Of a stretch of 62,217 nucleotides of DNA, positions 37,377-45,922 are shown piece after piece (the first letter of the stretch is position 1; each line of letters starts with the position of its first letter). Source of the DNA: Flavobacteriales bacterium UBA2104 (GTDB lineage Bacteria; Bacteroidota; Bacteroidia; Flavobacteriales_D; Crocinitomicaceae); contig DCYS01000006.1 of assembly GCA_002331485.1 (NCBI GenBank), forward strand, positions 1 through 62,217. Reading direction: 5' to 3'. The position numbers and the translations under genes are program-made. Under the pieces are notes generated by a model. That model had not been told where the DNA came from, searched no databases, and saw only the letters and a list, made by a program, of their open reading frames with translations.

Positions 37377-37917
37377 TATCTCGTACGCTCAAATTCCTAA
37401 AGACACCTTAAAGTATTACGAATGGGAGGAAGTCCACAACGCTGATCCCGATACGATCTATGCGGTCGATTTTACAAGAGAAAAAATGGGTGACATCCCA
37501 GAAAAACTCTTTCAGTTTGAACACTTGAAAGGTCTTAAATTGACCAAAAACAAACTAGAAGATCTACCGGAATCTTTCAAAGAATTAGAGGATCTTAGGT
37601 TTCTATATTTAGATAAAAATGATTTCACCTATTTCCCATCTCAGGTTTTCCATTTGAACAACCTGGTTTATCTTGATTTAAGTAGAAATAGAATGGGGAG
37701 TATTCCCAAAGGAATTAAGAATTTGAAAAAGCTAAAATATTTGGATGTTTGGGATAATCGTTTCACTAAGATCGATCCTGCTTTTTCCGAGTTACAACAA
37801 TTAGAATATATCGATCTAAGAGGAACTACTTTCTCGCCATCGTTCGTAGAAAAGTGGACAAAGGCATTCCCGAATGCCACGGTTGAATTTGATAGTCCGT
37901 GTGATTGCCTTGAGTAA
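37294..37917 (+). CDS. Exported leucine-rich-repeat protein
   Basis: 207 residues. Signal peptide with a basic start (MRIKKHLKLKLPKTS) and hydrophobic core NLFAAGFLILAG, cleavage near SYAQ at about 33. The mature part holds five or so leucine-rich repeats (for example HLKGLKLTKNKLEDLPESF and LVYLDLSRNRMGSIPKGI). The start lies 83 bp inside ribF in another frame, so the entire signal peptide is encoded within ribF. The only other in-frame start further in would lose the signal. Function unknown; probably a periplasmic binding protein. Confidence 0.8.
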   Translation: MRIKKHLKLKLPKTSNLFAAGFLILAGNISYAQIPKDTLKYYEWEEVHNADPDTIYAVDFTREKMGDIPEKLFQFEHLKGLKLTKNKLEDLPESFKELEDLRFLYLDKNDFTYFPSQVFHLNNLVYLDLSRNRMGSIPKGIKNLKKLKYLDVWDNRFTKIDPAFSELQQLEYIDLRGTTFSPSFVEKWTKAFPNATVEFDSPCDCLE

Positions 37918-37973
37918 CTCAATCAAATCTTGAGCACACTATCGCTCACGATTAAATCAAAACTATTTAAAAT

Positions 37974-38002
37974 AAAAAAGGCAGATCCGAAGATCTGCCT
38001 TT
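37974..38002 (-). terminator. Terminator of the TPR lipoprotein gene
   Basis: On the minus strand: 11-bp stem (AAAGGCAGATC with GATCTGCCTTT), TTCG tetraloop closed by C-G, then six T residues, 24 bp after the stop codon. Confidence 0.88.
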
Positions 38003-38025
38003 CAATGTATAATAGGATTTCTTAT

Positions 38026-39741
38026 TTACTTCACAATTGAAGAGAAAGATGCATTATCCATGTATTTGATGAACTCTCTATCTTTCGCTGCTTTCGCTTT
38101 CAAAGAAGCATCCTTAGCAAATGCACTCTTCAAGTTAGAAACGATATCATCAAGTTTATCCTGACGCGCTCCTGCAATAGCTTTCAAGTAGTAACCCATT
38201 GCTGTTTCTGCAGCTTCTGAATCATCAACAGTTGATACTGCTTCAGAAGTCTTGTCGTTTAACAATTGAGCAAGTCCTTTATTGAAAGACGCATCACTTC
38301 CGAAGTTAGAGATCGCATCTTCGTAATCACCATCCTGGATATTCAAAATACCCATGTTGTATGCTACGATCTCAGGATCTTGAGCTCCTTCAGCTTCCTC
38401 TAACAATGACTTCGCATCAGCACGCATGTCATTCACACCTGCGATTGCCGCAAGGTTGTTTTTAGAGTTTTCGTTTTCTTCAATTCCGTTAGCTTTTTCG
38501 AACTGAGCTTTAGCTTCAGAAAGTTTGTTTTGCATGTACAATACTGCTCCAACATTGTTAGCTCCACGGTAATCTTCTGGATATAAACGCTCCGCTTCTT
38601 TGTATAGACGAAGTTTTTCGTTCAAATCATCTGTCAAAGTAGCCGTAAACAAAATCTCTTCAAGATTTAATGTATCGATCTTAGACTTAGAGTATTCTTT
38701 AAGTTCCTCATCAGAGAATCCAGTAAGATCATAGTTTACTACGATCTCAGAACGACGCTGTGCTGGGAATACGTTGTTATCCAAGTATAAGTACGTACTC
38801 AAATCACGAATTGCTTGTTCACGTGCCTCTGGTGTCTTCTGCATCTCAAGCACTGTCATGATCGCTTTCTTATCACTTTCTTTCATATCAGCATCTTGAA
38901 GTGCACGCTTGAATCCAACAAAATCCTCACCTTTACCTACAGTAGAGTAGTTATCTCCTTCTTGAGCAGCTTCGTTCTCTACTTTTCTACGCTTAGCAAC
39001 TTTCATTGTCGCTTCTTTCGCAGATTCAGCACGCTCGTTAGATAAAGTGTTGTTCTTATCTTCCTCACCCTCGATCGATGCAAAGGCAGTAATATTGATT
39101 CCTGTGATCTCAATCTTTGGATTAGTCTGAGCAACAGCTAAGAAACTATCTAAAGCTACGATATCATCATCACGCATTTCTGAAGAACGCACTTGAGGAC
39201 TACCTTTCAAGTAGTTGATCTCAGCAACTTGCTGTTCTTTAGTCACACGCTGGAACTTATCGTTAGCGATAATTACTTTGAAATCTTTCTGAACAAGTAA
39301 CGGAGTTACGATTGTTGCATCAGCAATCTTTTGCTTTTCGATCTCTCCTTTAAGCTTATCCTTTTTGTATACTTTACCAGTAACTGAGAGCTCAGAAGCC
39401 TCCATATCTGGAGAATATGCAATGATATCTTCATATACTACAGTACCTCCAGCTTTGTAAGGTATCACCGTACCATTAGCAGTCGCCTTTTCACCTACAA
39501 TAGTAACAGGCTTAAGAGCATGCGTACCAATAGCAGGAGTTACTTCTGCATATGCTTTTTTGTTGATTCCTTTCTCAGGAAGTATAATATCTACTTTTAC
39601 TTTAACGCTATCACCATGCATCTCCAATGGATCAGGTGTAACTGTATAGTCTACGTCTTTGAGAAGATCACAACTAGTTGCTATCAAACCAGCCGCAGCA
39701 ATAAATGCTAAACTCTTGATACCTTTTCTTTTCATTATCAT
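38026..39741 (-). CDS. Lipoprotein with OmpA-like segment and TPR repeats
   Basis: 571 residues. Lipoprotein signal (SLAFIAAAGLIATSC; lipidated Cys near 24). A beta-rich N-terminal part (about 30-190), then a stretch around 205-245 (ITAFASIEGEEDKNNTLSNE, RAESAK) that resembles the peptidoglycan-binding C-terminal domain of OmpA proteins, then TPR-like helices from about 385 (YKEAERLYPEDYRGANNVGA). Two adjacent ATG codons (39741 and 39735) are equally good starts. The OmpA-like segment suggests cell-wall anchoring from the outer membrane, but it is not a clear full domain. Monocistronic with its own terminator. Confidence 0.8.
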   Translation of the reverse strand: MIMKRKGIKSLAFIAAAGLIATSCDLLKDVDYTVTPDPLEMHGDSVKVKVDIILPEKGINKKAYAEVTPAIGTHALKPVTIVGEKATANGTVIPYKAGGTVVYEDIIAYSPDMEASELSVTGKVYKKDKLKGEIEKQKIADATIVTPLLVQKDFKVIIANDKFQRVTKEQQVAEINYLKGSPQVRSSEMRDDDIVALDSFLAVAQTNPKIEITGINITAFASIEGEEDKNNTLSNERAESAKEATMKVAKRRKVENEAAQEGDNYSTVGKGEDFVGFKRALQDADMKESDKKAIMTVLEMQKTPEAREQAIRDLSTYLYLDNNVFPAQRRSEIVVNYDLTGFSDEELKEYSKSKIDTLNLEEILFTATLTDDLNEKLRLYKEAERLYPEDYRGANNVGAVLYMQNKLSEAKAQFEKANGIEENENSKNNLAAIAGVNDMRADAKSLLEEAEGAQDPEIVAYNMGILNIQDGDYEDAISNFGSDASFNKGLAQLLNDKTSEAVSTVDDSEAAETAMGYYLKAIAGARQDKLDDIVSNLKSAFAKDASLKAKAAKDREFIKYMDNASFSSIVK

Positions 39742-39816
39742 TTTATTAGTTCTTTCCTATTTAACGATTGCAATTATAATCATTTTTTTTAGCACATGAA
39801 AGAAGTTGACAAGGAA

Positions 39817-40350
39817 TTACGAAATTGTTAATAATTTCTTCTTGTACAATAATATACGCGATTTATCGTTGCACTCGTTTAATAAGGTATTTATCGTTTT
39901 GTTTTTTTTAGGCTCAACGAGTAACGGATCTATATCGTTTAGTGGCTGAAGCACAAACTTTCTTTCATTCAAGAACTTATGAGGAATTGTAAGGTTTTCA
40001 GTTTCTACAATAAGATCATCAAAAAGAAGTATATCTATATCTATTGGTCTTGATTCATAACCTTTTGATGAAGAACTTCGCCTTCTACCTAGATCATGTT
40101 CAATATCCTGACATATACTAAGAACTTCCAATGGGGTCTTTTTAGTTTTTAGCATCACGCACATATTGAGGAAATTATTATCTGCTTCAAATCCGAGCGG
40201 CGGTGTTTCATAAACCGGCGACAATGATAGAACTTCAAATTCTTTGTTCAACTGTTTGATAGTCTTAACAATCAATGCCTCTCTATCACCCAGGTTACTG
40301 CCTAAACTCAAAAACACCTTTGCTCCTGTTACTTTGTACTTCTTTTTCAC
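39817..40350 (-). CDS. folK: 2-amino-4-hydroxy-6-hydroxymethyldihydropteridine diphosphokinase
   Basis: Transfers pyrophosphate from ATP to the folate precursor hydroxymethyl-dihydropterin. 177 residues with the family marks VFLSLGSNLGDRE, SPVYETPPLGF, and ESRPIDIDILLFDD (metal-binding Asp pair) near 105. The start is a GTG at 40350; a second GTG at 40317, directly before FLSLGSN, is a possible alternative. Divergent from sppA. Confidence 0.95.
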   Translation of the reverse strand: MKKKYKVTGAKVFLSLGSNLGDREALIVKTIKQLNKEFEVLSLSPVYETPPLGFEADNNFLNMCVMLKTKKTPLEVLSICQDIEHDLGRRRSSSSKGYESRPIDIDILLFDDLIVETENLTIPHKFLNERKFVLQPLNDIDPLLVEPKKNKTINTLLNECNDKSRILLYKKKLLTIS

Positions 40351-40512
40351 CTATTACGTAATTTTCACCCCTTTCGTACCGATACTAAAAATACAGCGTC
40401 GATATTTGTTAGCTTTGTAATGAGCAAAATTACTTAATCCATTCATCATCGAATAAAATTGTAGATCATACTATAATATTTTTCGAGAACGAATGCACAA
40501 AACTTATTCTCA

Positions 40513-42279
40513 ATGAAAGAAAAGAAAGTATCTTTTGGTAGAGTCTTTTGGCCGAGCTTAACTGCAAGCATAGTCATTTTAGTAATTATTGGAATTGTCC
40601 TTAGTTTGATCATAGGGTCTCTTATTGGAGACACTCCTCAGTATACTGTAGGCAACAAAGCTGTTCTTCACATGAAACTAAAAGGCGATATTGGTGAAAC
40701 AAGCAAATCTGGCATCAATGGTAATTCTTTGAGCTTCATCGATGAATTTGGACTTGCCGACATTTTATATGGGTTAGAAAAAGCAAGTAAGGACGATCGT
40801 ATAAAAGGTGTTTTTATTGAACTGGAAGGAGCAAATTGTGGATATGCTACAGCTAAAGAAATTCGTGATGCGATCAACCGCTTCGAGGAAGCTGGCAAAT
40901 TTGCAGTTGCCTATAATAGTGGTGAAGCTGTTACCTTGAAACAATATTATATAGCATCTGCAGCTGATGAAAACTATGGTTTCCCTTCTTCAATGTTTGA
41001 GTTTCTAGGTCTAGGAGCTGAACTCATGTTCTACAAAGGAATGTTTGATAAGCTGGATTTAGAAATGCAAGTCGTGAGAGGATCAGACAATCATTTCAAA
41101 AGTGCCGTTGAACCCTATTTCTTAACTGAAATGAGTGACTCAAGCAGATTGCAGACTGAGCGATATTTAAATTCTATCTGGAATGATGTAAGATCTGGAA
41201 TTGGAGAAGAGAAAGATATCGATATCGCAACTTTAGATATGTATGCTGACTCAGGAATGATCAGACGTGTAAACCAGGCAGAAGAGTACGGATTGATCGA
41301 TAAAGCAATGTACAGAGACGAGGTAATGTCGATAATTGCTGAAAAAGCTGGCGTTGAGAACACAGAAGATCTAAACTTGAAAGAGTTCAAAAAATATGCT
41401 CAAAAGAAATTCCAAAATAACCAGAAGATCGCTGACGGTAAAAAGGCTAACGTTGCTGTGATCGTTGCGGAAGGAGCTGTTATGGTTGAAGGAGAAGGTT
41501 TAAGTAGTAAAAAGATCACTAAACTATTTAGAGATGCGCGTAAAGATAAGAACATCAAAACGATCGTATTCAGAATTAATAGTCCTGGCGGAAGTGCTTT
41601 AGCTAGCGATGAGATCTGGAGAGAAGTTAAACTAGCGAACGAAGAAAAGAACGTTGTCGTTTCTATGGGAGATGTTGCGGCATCAGGAGGATATTATATC
41701 GCTTCACCTGCAAGTAAGATCTTTGCAGAAACGAATACAATTACTGGTTCTATCGGAGTGTTTGGTGTTATTCCTTACACTGGTAAAATGCTTGAAAATA
41801 AATTAGGTCTGTCTTTTGATCAAGTTAGTACTAACAAGCATGCTGTTCTCAGTACAAATGAAAAACTCAGCGAACAGGAATATGCTATGGTCCAAGAGGA
41901 AGTAGACTTTATTTACGATCAATTTCTGGGAAGAGTTGCAGAGGGACGAGGAATGACAAAAGAACAAGTTAACGTAATCGCAAGAGGAAGAGTGTGGACA
42001 GGAAAAGATGCAAAGAAAATCGGATTAGTTGATGAGTTAGGAGGATTGAAAAGTGCTATAGACTATGCTGCAGAAGAAGCTGGTATCGAAAATGCTATTG
42101 TTCAATACTTTCCAAAAGTTAAAAAAGAACCTTGGATGGAACTATTAGAGTCGATTGAAGAACAAGACAAGAGTCAATCTTCGCTTCCAGAAGATCTTGG
42201 GAAGCTATACCAACGAATAAAATCAATTGAGAATTATACAGGAATCCAGGCAAGGTTACCGTACGAAATAATTTGGTAA
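40513..42279 (+). CDS. sppA: Signal peptide peptidase SppA, 67K type
   Basis: Membrane-anchored serine protease that digests cleaved signal peptides. 588 residues: N-terminal membrane helix (about 15-40), two tandem SppA/ClpP-like domains. The catalytic dyad fits the E. coli type: Lys196 (NHFKSAVEP) in the first half and Ser391 (VAASGGYYI) in the second. ATG at 40513. Strong terminator after the gene, so the following pair has its own transcript. Confidence 0.95.
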   Translation: MKEKKVSFGRVFWPSLTASIVILVIIGIVLSLIIGSLIGDTPQYTVGNKAVLHMKLKGDIGETSKSGINGNSLSFIDEFGLADILYGLEKASKDDRIKGVFIELEGANCGYATAKEIRDAINRFEEAGKFAVAYNSGEAVTLKQYYIASAADENYGFPSSMFEFLGLGAELMFYKGMFDKLDLEMQVVRGSDNHFKSAVEPYFLTEMSDSSRLQTERYLNSIWNDVRSGIGEEKDIDIATLDMYADSGMIRRVNQAEEYGLIDKAMYRDEVMSIIAEKAGVENTEDLNLKEFKKYAQKKFQNNQKIADGKKANVAVIVAEGAVMVEGEGLSSKKITKLFRDARKDKNIKTIVFRINSPGGSALASDEIWREVKLANEEKNVVVSMGDVAASGGYYIASPASKIFAETNTITGSIGVFGVIPYTGKMLENKLGLSFDQVSTNKHAVLSTNEKLSEQEYAMVQEEVDFIYDQFLGRVAEGRGMTKEQVNVIARGRVWTGKDAKKIGLVDELGGLKSAIDYAAEEAGIENAIVQYFPKVKKEPWMELLESIEEQDKSQSSLPEDLGKLYQRIKSIENYTGIQARLPYEIIW

Positions 42280-42302
42280 CTACACACCAAAAACCCCTGC
42301 TC

Positions 42303-42335
42303 AAGTGCTGTCAATTTTATTGGCAGCACTTTTTT
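42303..42335 (+). terminator. Terminator of sppA
   Basis: 12-bp stem (AAGTGCTGTCAA with TTGGCAGCACTT, one T-G pair), loop TTTTA, followed by T residues. 24 bp after the sppA stop. Confidence 0.85.
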
Positions 42336-42367
42336 GATTAAATAGTTAACTTCGTTGACAATCTATT

Positions 42368-44701
42368 ATGCTTCGACATCCAAATATCTCCTTGTGGTTT
42401 AAGCACTATACTGTGTTTTTCGTGAGCATCTTAATAGTATGGTCTATCTCTTTCTTAATAGTGGTAAATTCTCACTTTGTTGTTGACCCATTGAAAGTTT
42501 GGTTGATCGGTGCATACAATGCTTTAACATTCTCTGCACTTGCTCTTTTAATAATTAGCCCTATTTATTTGATCAAAAACCGAAAGGTCATAAATGTAAT
42601 TGTTGGATTAGTCCTTTGTTTTCTATTGCTATTTGACATGGTCTCAATGTTATATTATAACGTTACTTTATCGCCAATAAATAAAGCGTTGCTAAGGGTC
42701 GATGGGGATCAAATGTCGATGATCGCTGGAGATTTTATTGTTTTCAAGTGGTACTATTTACTTTTGATCACACCAGTCCCTATTTATGTAATAATTTCAC
42801 GAATACTTCGTGATAGATCCATATCGAAGTGGATAGTATCAATATGGTTCATTAGCATCCTTTCGATATTGATCATCGGATTTCAATTGAACTCAGGCAA
42901 GTCTGTATACAAAGCACTTGGACATAACAAATCTTACCATTTTTTAAAATCCATCCTCACTAGTAATTCTCAATCCTTGATCTCTAATGAAGAAGCCATC
43001 AAATTATATCAAGACCAAGAGGGGAGAAATTTCACTAATTCTAGTTATCCACTTATTCACGAATCTTCAAATAAAAATACGTTAGGACCATTCATTGAAC
43101 TCACTGAAAAGCCTCCAAATATCGTATTAATAATTGTAGAAAGTCTTTCCTCATCGTTTAGCGGTAAAGAAGCTGATGAAATAAGTTACACGCCGTTTCT
43201 TGACTCTCTAAGTGATCACAGTCTTGTATTTGAAAATACACTGGCAACAGGTGAACGTACATTTGCAGCACTTCCTTCGATCCTGGGTTCTCTTCCACAT
43301 GGTCGAAAAGGATTTACACAAGAACGAATTGGCTTCCCTAGATCCAACAGTTTATTTAAGTTCTTAATATCGATGAACTACTCTTCTCAGTTTTACTACG
43401 GAGGTAACGCTCGTTTTGATTACATGGATATGTATTTGAAAGATCAGGGTATCGATAGAATTAATGATCATAAAAATTATAGAACGGATAACATTGTTGA
43501 AGTTGAAGGTCAAGATCCAGCTCCTTTTGGCGATAGTGATAAAAAGATCTTCGAAAGGATCTCAAAGGATGATCAGCTGAAAGAAAATCCATATTTGGAC
43601 ATTATACTAACCCTGTCCATGCACTACCCTTTTATAGTTGAAAACCAGGAACAATATTTAAAACAAGTACAACGAACTATTAACGATGCTGATGTTCCCG
43701 GCAAACTAAAAGAAAAACACCTCATATACAAGGAGGCATTTGCCTCGATGATATATACTGATGATGTCCTGAAAAGCTACTTCAGAAAAAGAGCAGGACT
43801 AAAAGAACATAAAAACACGATCTACCTTATTACCGGAGATCACATGATGACAGATATTCCACATGGAAATACTCTGGAGAAATACCGGGTACCGCTCTTG
43901 ATCTATTCACCTCTATTGAAACGCAAAAAAAGAATTAAAGCTGTCAACTCGCATTTAGATATCACTCCATCATTGGTCAGCTTGTTAAGTACTAAATATG
44001 AAGTAAATACTGAGAAGTCACATTGGCTTGGTAGTACATTCGATACCTTAGGTGAATTCAGAAACCTAAGGTCAATTGCTTTTATGCGCAACAAACGAAC
44101 TTACAATGATTTCATCTCTAATGAACTCTTTTTATCTGATGGTGAGCTTTTCACGGTCTCAGATCGTTTGAATATTCATCCTAGTGAAAGTAAAACTAAA
44201 TCAGAACAAATCAAAACACTTTTCGATGCCTATAAAAGAGTTCACTCTTACTCCGTTTTAAGAAACAAAATAACTCCCGGTGAAAAGAGAACTACTATCA
44301 ACCGAAAAAAGGCTTCAAAGATCTCGATTGAAAACGGCATGGAAAACAAAAACGTACATTCGCTAAAATTAGATGACAATCACGCACAATTAGGTATAGA
44401 CATCGAACTATCTCTGCTGGATGGATGGCATTCGACAGACAAAGAATTAGATGAAAGTCAACCAATATTGATAGCAACGGTCGACCGCAACGATAAAAAT
44501 ATCCTATGGGATGTTTTGCAAACAAACTTATCTGAAAATGAGATAGATCAGAAAAAAACGATAACCTATTTGATCAAAGAAAGTGATGAGATCTCCTTGA
44601 AAAAAGGTGATGAGTTGAATATCTATTTTTGGAATAAAGAAAAAAATCAGACAAATTTCAGAACAGTTTTCCATAAAATTGAAGTGTATGAATTCGAATA
44701 A
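42368..44701 (+). CDS. LTA-synthase-like phosphoglycerol transferase with extra C-terminal domain
   Basis: 777 residues. Five membrane helices (to about 180) and an extracytoplasmic sulfatase-fold domain from about 248. The residues that form the active site in S. aureus LtaS (Glu255, nucleophile Thr300, Asp475, His476, His416) have matching candidates: Glu258 (IIVESL), Thr298 (GERTFAALPSI), Asp491/His492 (TGDHM), His419 (SMHYPF). An active phosphoglycerol (or phosphoethanolamine-type) transferase is therefore expected. Beyond the enzyme domain lies about 120 residues of beta-rich sequence that matches the end of the next protein. It overlaps that gene, so they are translated together. Substrate unknown; Gram-negatives lack lipoteichoic acid. 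Confidence 0.88.
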   Translation: MLRHPNISLWFKHYTVFFVSILIVWSISFLIVVNSHFVVDPLKVWLIGAYNALTFSALALLIISPIYLIKNRKVINVIVGLVLCFLLLFDMVSMLYYNVTLSPINKALLRVDGDQMSMIAGDFIVFKWYYLLLITPVPIYVIISRILRDRSISKWIVSIWFISILSILIIGFQLNSGKSVYKALGHNKSYHFLKSILTSNSQSLISNEEAIKLYQDQEGRNFTNSSYPLIHESSNKNTLGPFIELTEKPPNIVLIIVESLSSSFSGKEADEISYTPFLDSLSDHSLVFENTLATGERTFAALPSILGSLPHGRKGFTQERIGFPRSNSLFKFLISMNYSSQFYYGGNARFDYMDMYLKDQGIDRINDHKNYRTDNIVEVEGQDPAPFGDSDKKIFERISKDDQLKENPYLDIILTLSMHYPFIVENQEQYLKQVQRTINDADVPGKLKEKHLIYKEAFASMIYTDDVLKSYFRKRAGLKEHKNTIYLITGDHMMTDIPHGNTLEKYRVPLLIYSPLLKRKKRIKAVNSHLDITPSLVSLLSTKYEVNTEKSHWLGSTFDTLGEFRNLRSIAFMRNKRTYNDFISNELFLSDGELFTVSDRLNIHPSESKTKSEQIKTLFDAYKRVHSYSVLRNKITPGEKRTTINRKKASKISIENGMENKNVHSLKLDDNHAQLGIDIELSLLDGWHSTDKELDESQPILIATVDRNDKNILWDVLQTNLSENEIDQKKTITYLIKESDEISLKKGDELNIYFWNKEKNQTNFRTVFHKIEVYEFE

Positions 44702-45869
44702 TCTATTCTTTAGACCTCCGCTTTTCGTTTTGCTTCTCATTTTACTGAGCTGCTCTGAATCTGTCGACCGATCAAGTGAGTTCCCATTCTCGATTAGCGA
44801 AAACATTCAGATCATAGGACATAAAGGAAGTGGACCAATAAATAATCTAGGAAACGATCGTTACCATGAAAATGGAAAACCTGCAGTCATTAATGCTTTA
44901 GAGAAAACAGACGGGACCGAGATCGATATCCAAATGAGTAAAGACTCAACGCTTTGGCTCTTTCATGATCATGAAATTATAAATTGCTCGGATGACCTCA
45001 TCAATTTTTCTAATTGCAGCGATGTTGTACTGGATTCCTTAAATGATTGTAAATTCTCAGGGCAACTGATCACCTTATCTCAGTTCAATTCACTTCTCAA
45101 GAAGTTTCCGAAGAAGATCATTTCTCTTGATCTTAAAGTACTAAGCAATCCTGTCATTACGAAATCCTGGAAAAAAGAAGAAGCAGTTAGCTATATATTC
45201 AATTCTATTGATTCGATCTTATCGGAAAGAGATTATTTGATAGAAATACCAGAAAACATATCGATGACTTTGGCTAAGAAACACACTGGTCAAGATGTAT
45301 TCAAGGTGATCTATGAAGAAGAGTCAATTAGCAAATATTCAACATCGGATAACATATCAATGCCTTTCACTATAGATTCAGACTCACAAGATGGTTTCAA
45401 TAAGATACAGCTATGGACACCAAATACGATCTCTGAAATATTGAAGACCATCGATCAAGATCCTGACATTATCCAAACTGACAATATTGATCTGGCTGAA
45501 TTTATCATTAATGTAAGGGATCATCATCATCCTGTTTGCGATTCAGTAATTGACATTAATTTTACTAGAAGTACTGAAGAATATAGTTCCATAATTGAAG
45601 ATCAACCTTTGCCAAAAGGAGCAAAACTTTTTATGCTAGACATAGACGAATTCAAAAGCGGTAAGGAGCAATATCTTGTAGTTGCAATTAACAACAAAAA
45701 TGGTGATAATATTTACTGGGAAAGTAATGATATCACAGATCCCTATCCACATCTTTTTATGCACAGTAAATATGCTAAAGGAATGGAGGCGTCTTATTCA
45801 GTTTACATTTGGAACAAAGCATTGAATCCATTAAATATTGATGCAAAACTTTTAATGTATAATCAATAA
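44688..45869 (+). CDS. Glycerophosphodiester phosphodiesterase-family lipoprotein
   Basis: 393 residues from the ATG at 44688, 14 bp inside the preceding gene. Lipoprotein signal PPLFVLLLILLSC. GDPD domain with catalytic His45 (IIGHKGSG), metal ligands Glu78 and Asp80 (GTEIDIQM), second catalytic His93 (FHDHE), and an LDLK motif near 145, so all key residues are present, with Lys in place of the usual Arg of the HRG motif. It should split glycerophosphodiesters into glycerol 3-phosphate and an alcohol. The last 115 residues are a separate beta-rich domain shared with the upstream enzyme. Ends with a terminator. Confidence 0.85.
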   Translation: MNSNNLFFRPPLFVLLLILLSCSESVDRSSEFPFSISENIQIIGHKGSGPINNLGNDRYHENGKPAVINALEKTDGTEIDIQMSKDSTLWLFHDHEIINCSDDLINFSNCSDVVLDSLNDCKFSGQLITLSQFNSLLKKFPKKIISLDLKVLSNPVITKSWKKEEAVSYIFNSIDSILSERDYLIEIPENISMTLAKKHTGQDVFKVIYEEESISKYSTSDNISMPFTIDSDSQDGFNKIQLWTPNTISEILKTIDQDPDIIQTDNIDLAEFIINVRDHHHPVCDSVIDINFTRSTEEYSSIIEDQPLPKGAKLFMLDIDEFKSGKEQYLVVAINNKNGDNIYWESNDITDPYPHLFMHSKYAKGMEASYSVYIWNKALNPLNIDAKLLMYNQ

Positions 45870-45897
45870 AAAAGGGAGACTTAAGCCTCCCCTTTTT
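45868..45897. terminator. Terminator between convergent GDPD and carboxypeptidase genes
   Basis: Stem AAAAAGGGAG with CTCCCCTTTTT (one A-C mismatch further in) around a short loop containing TTAA, with T-runs on both strands. Confidence 0.7.
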
Positions 45898-45922
45898 ATA
45901 ATCAAGTTAATTTGTTTTGAAC

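Noticed and set aside
44679..44687. TTG start for the GDPD gene
   Set aside because: The ATG at 44688 is three codons later and gives a proper lipoprotein signal.
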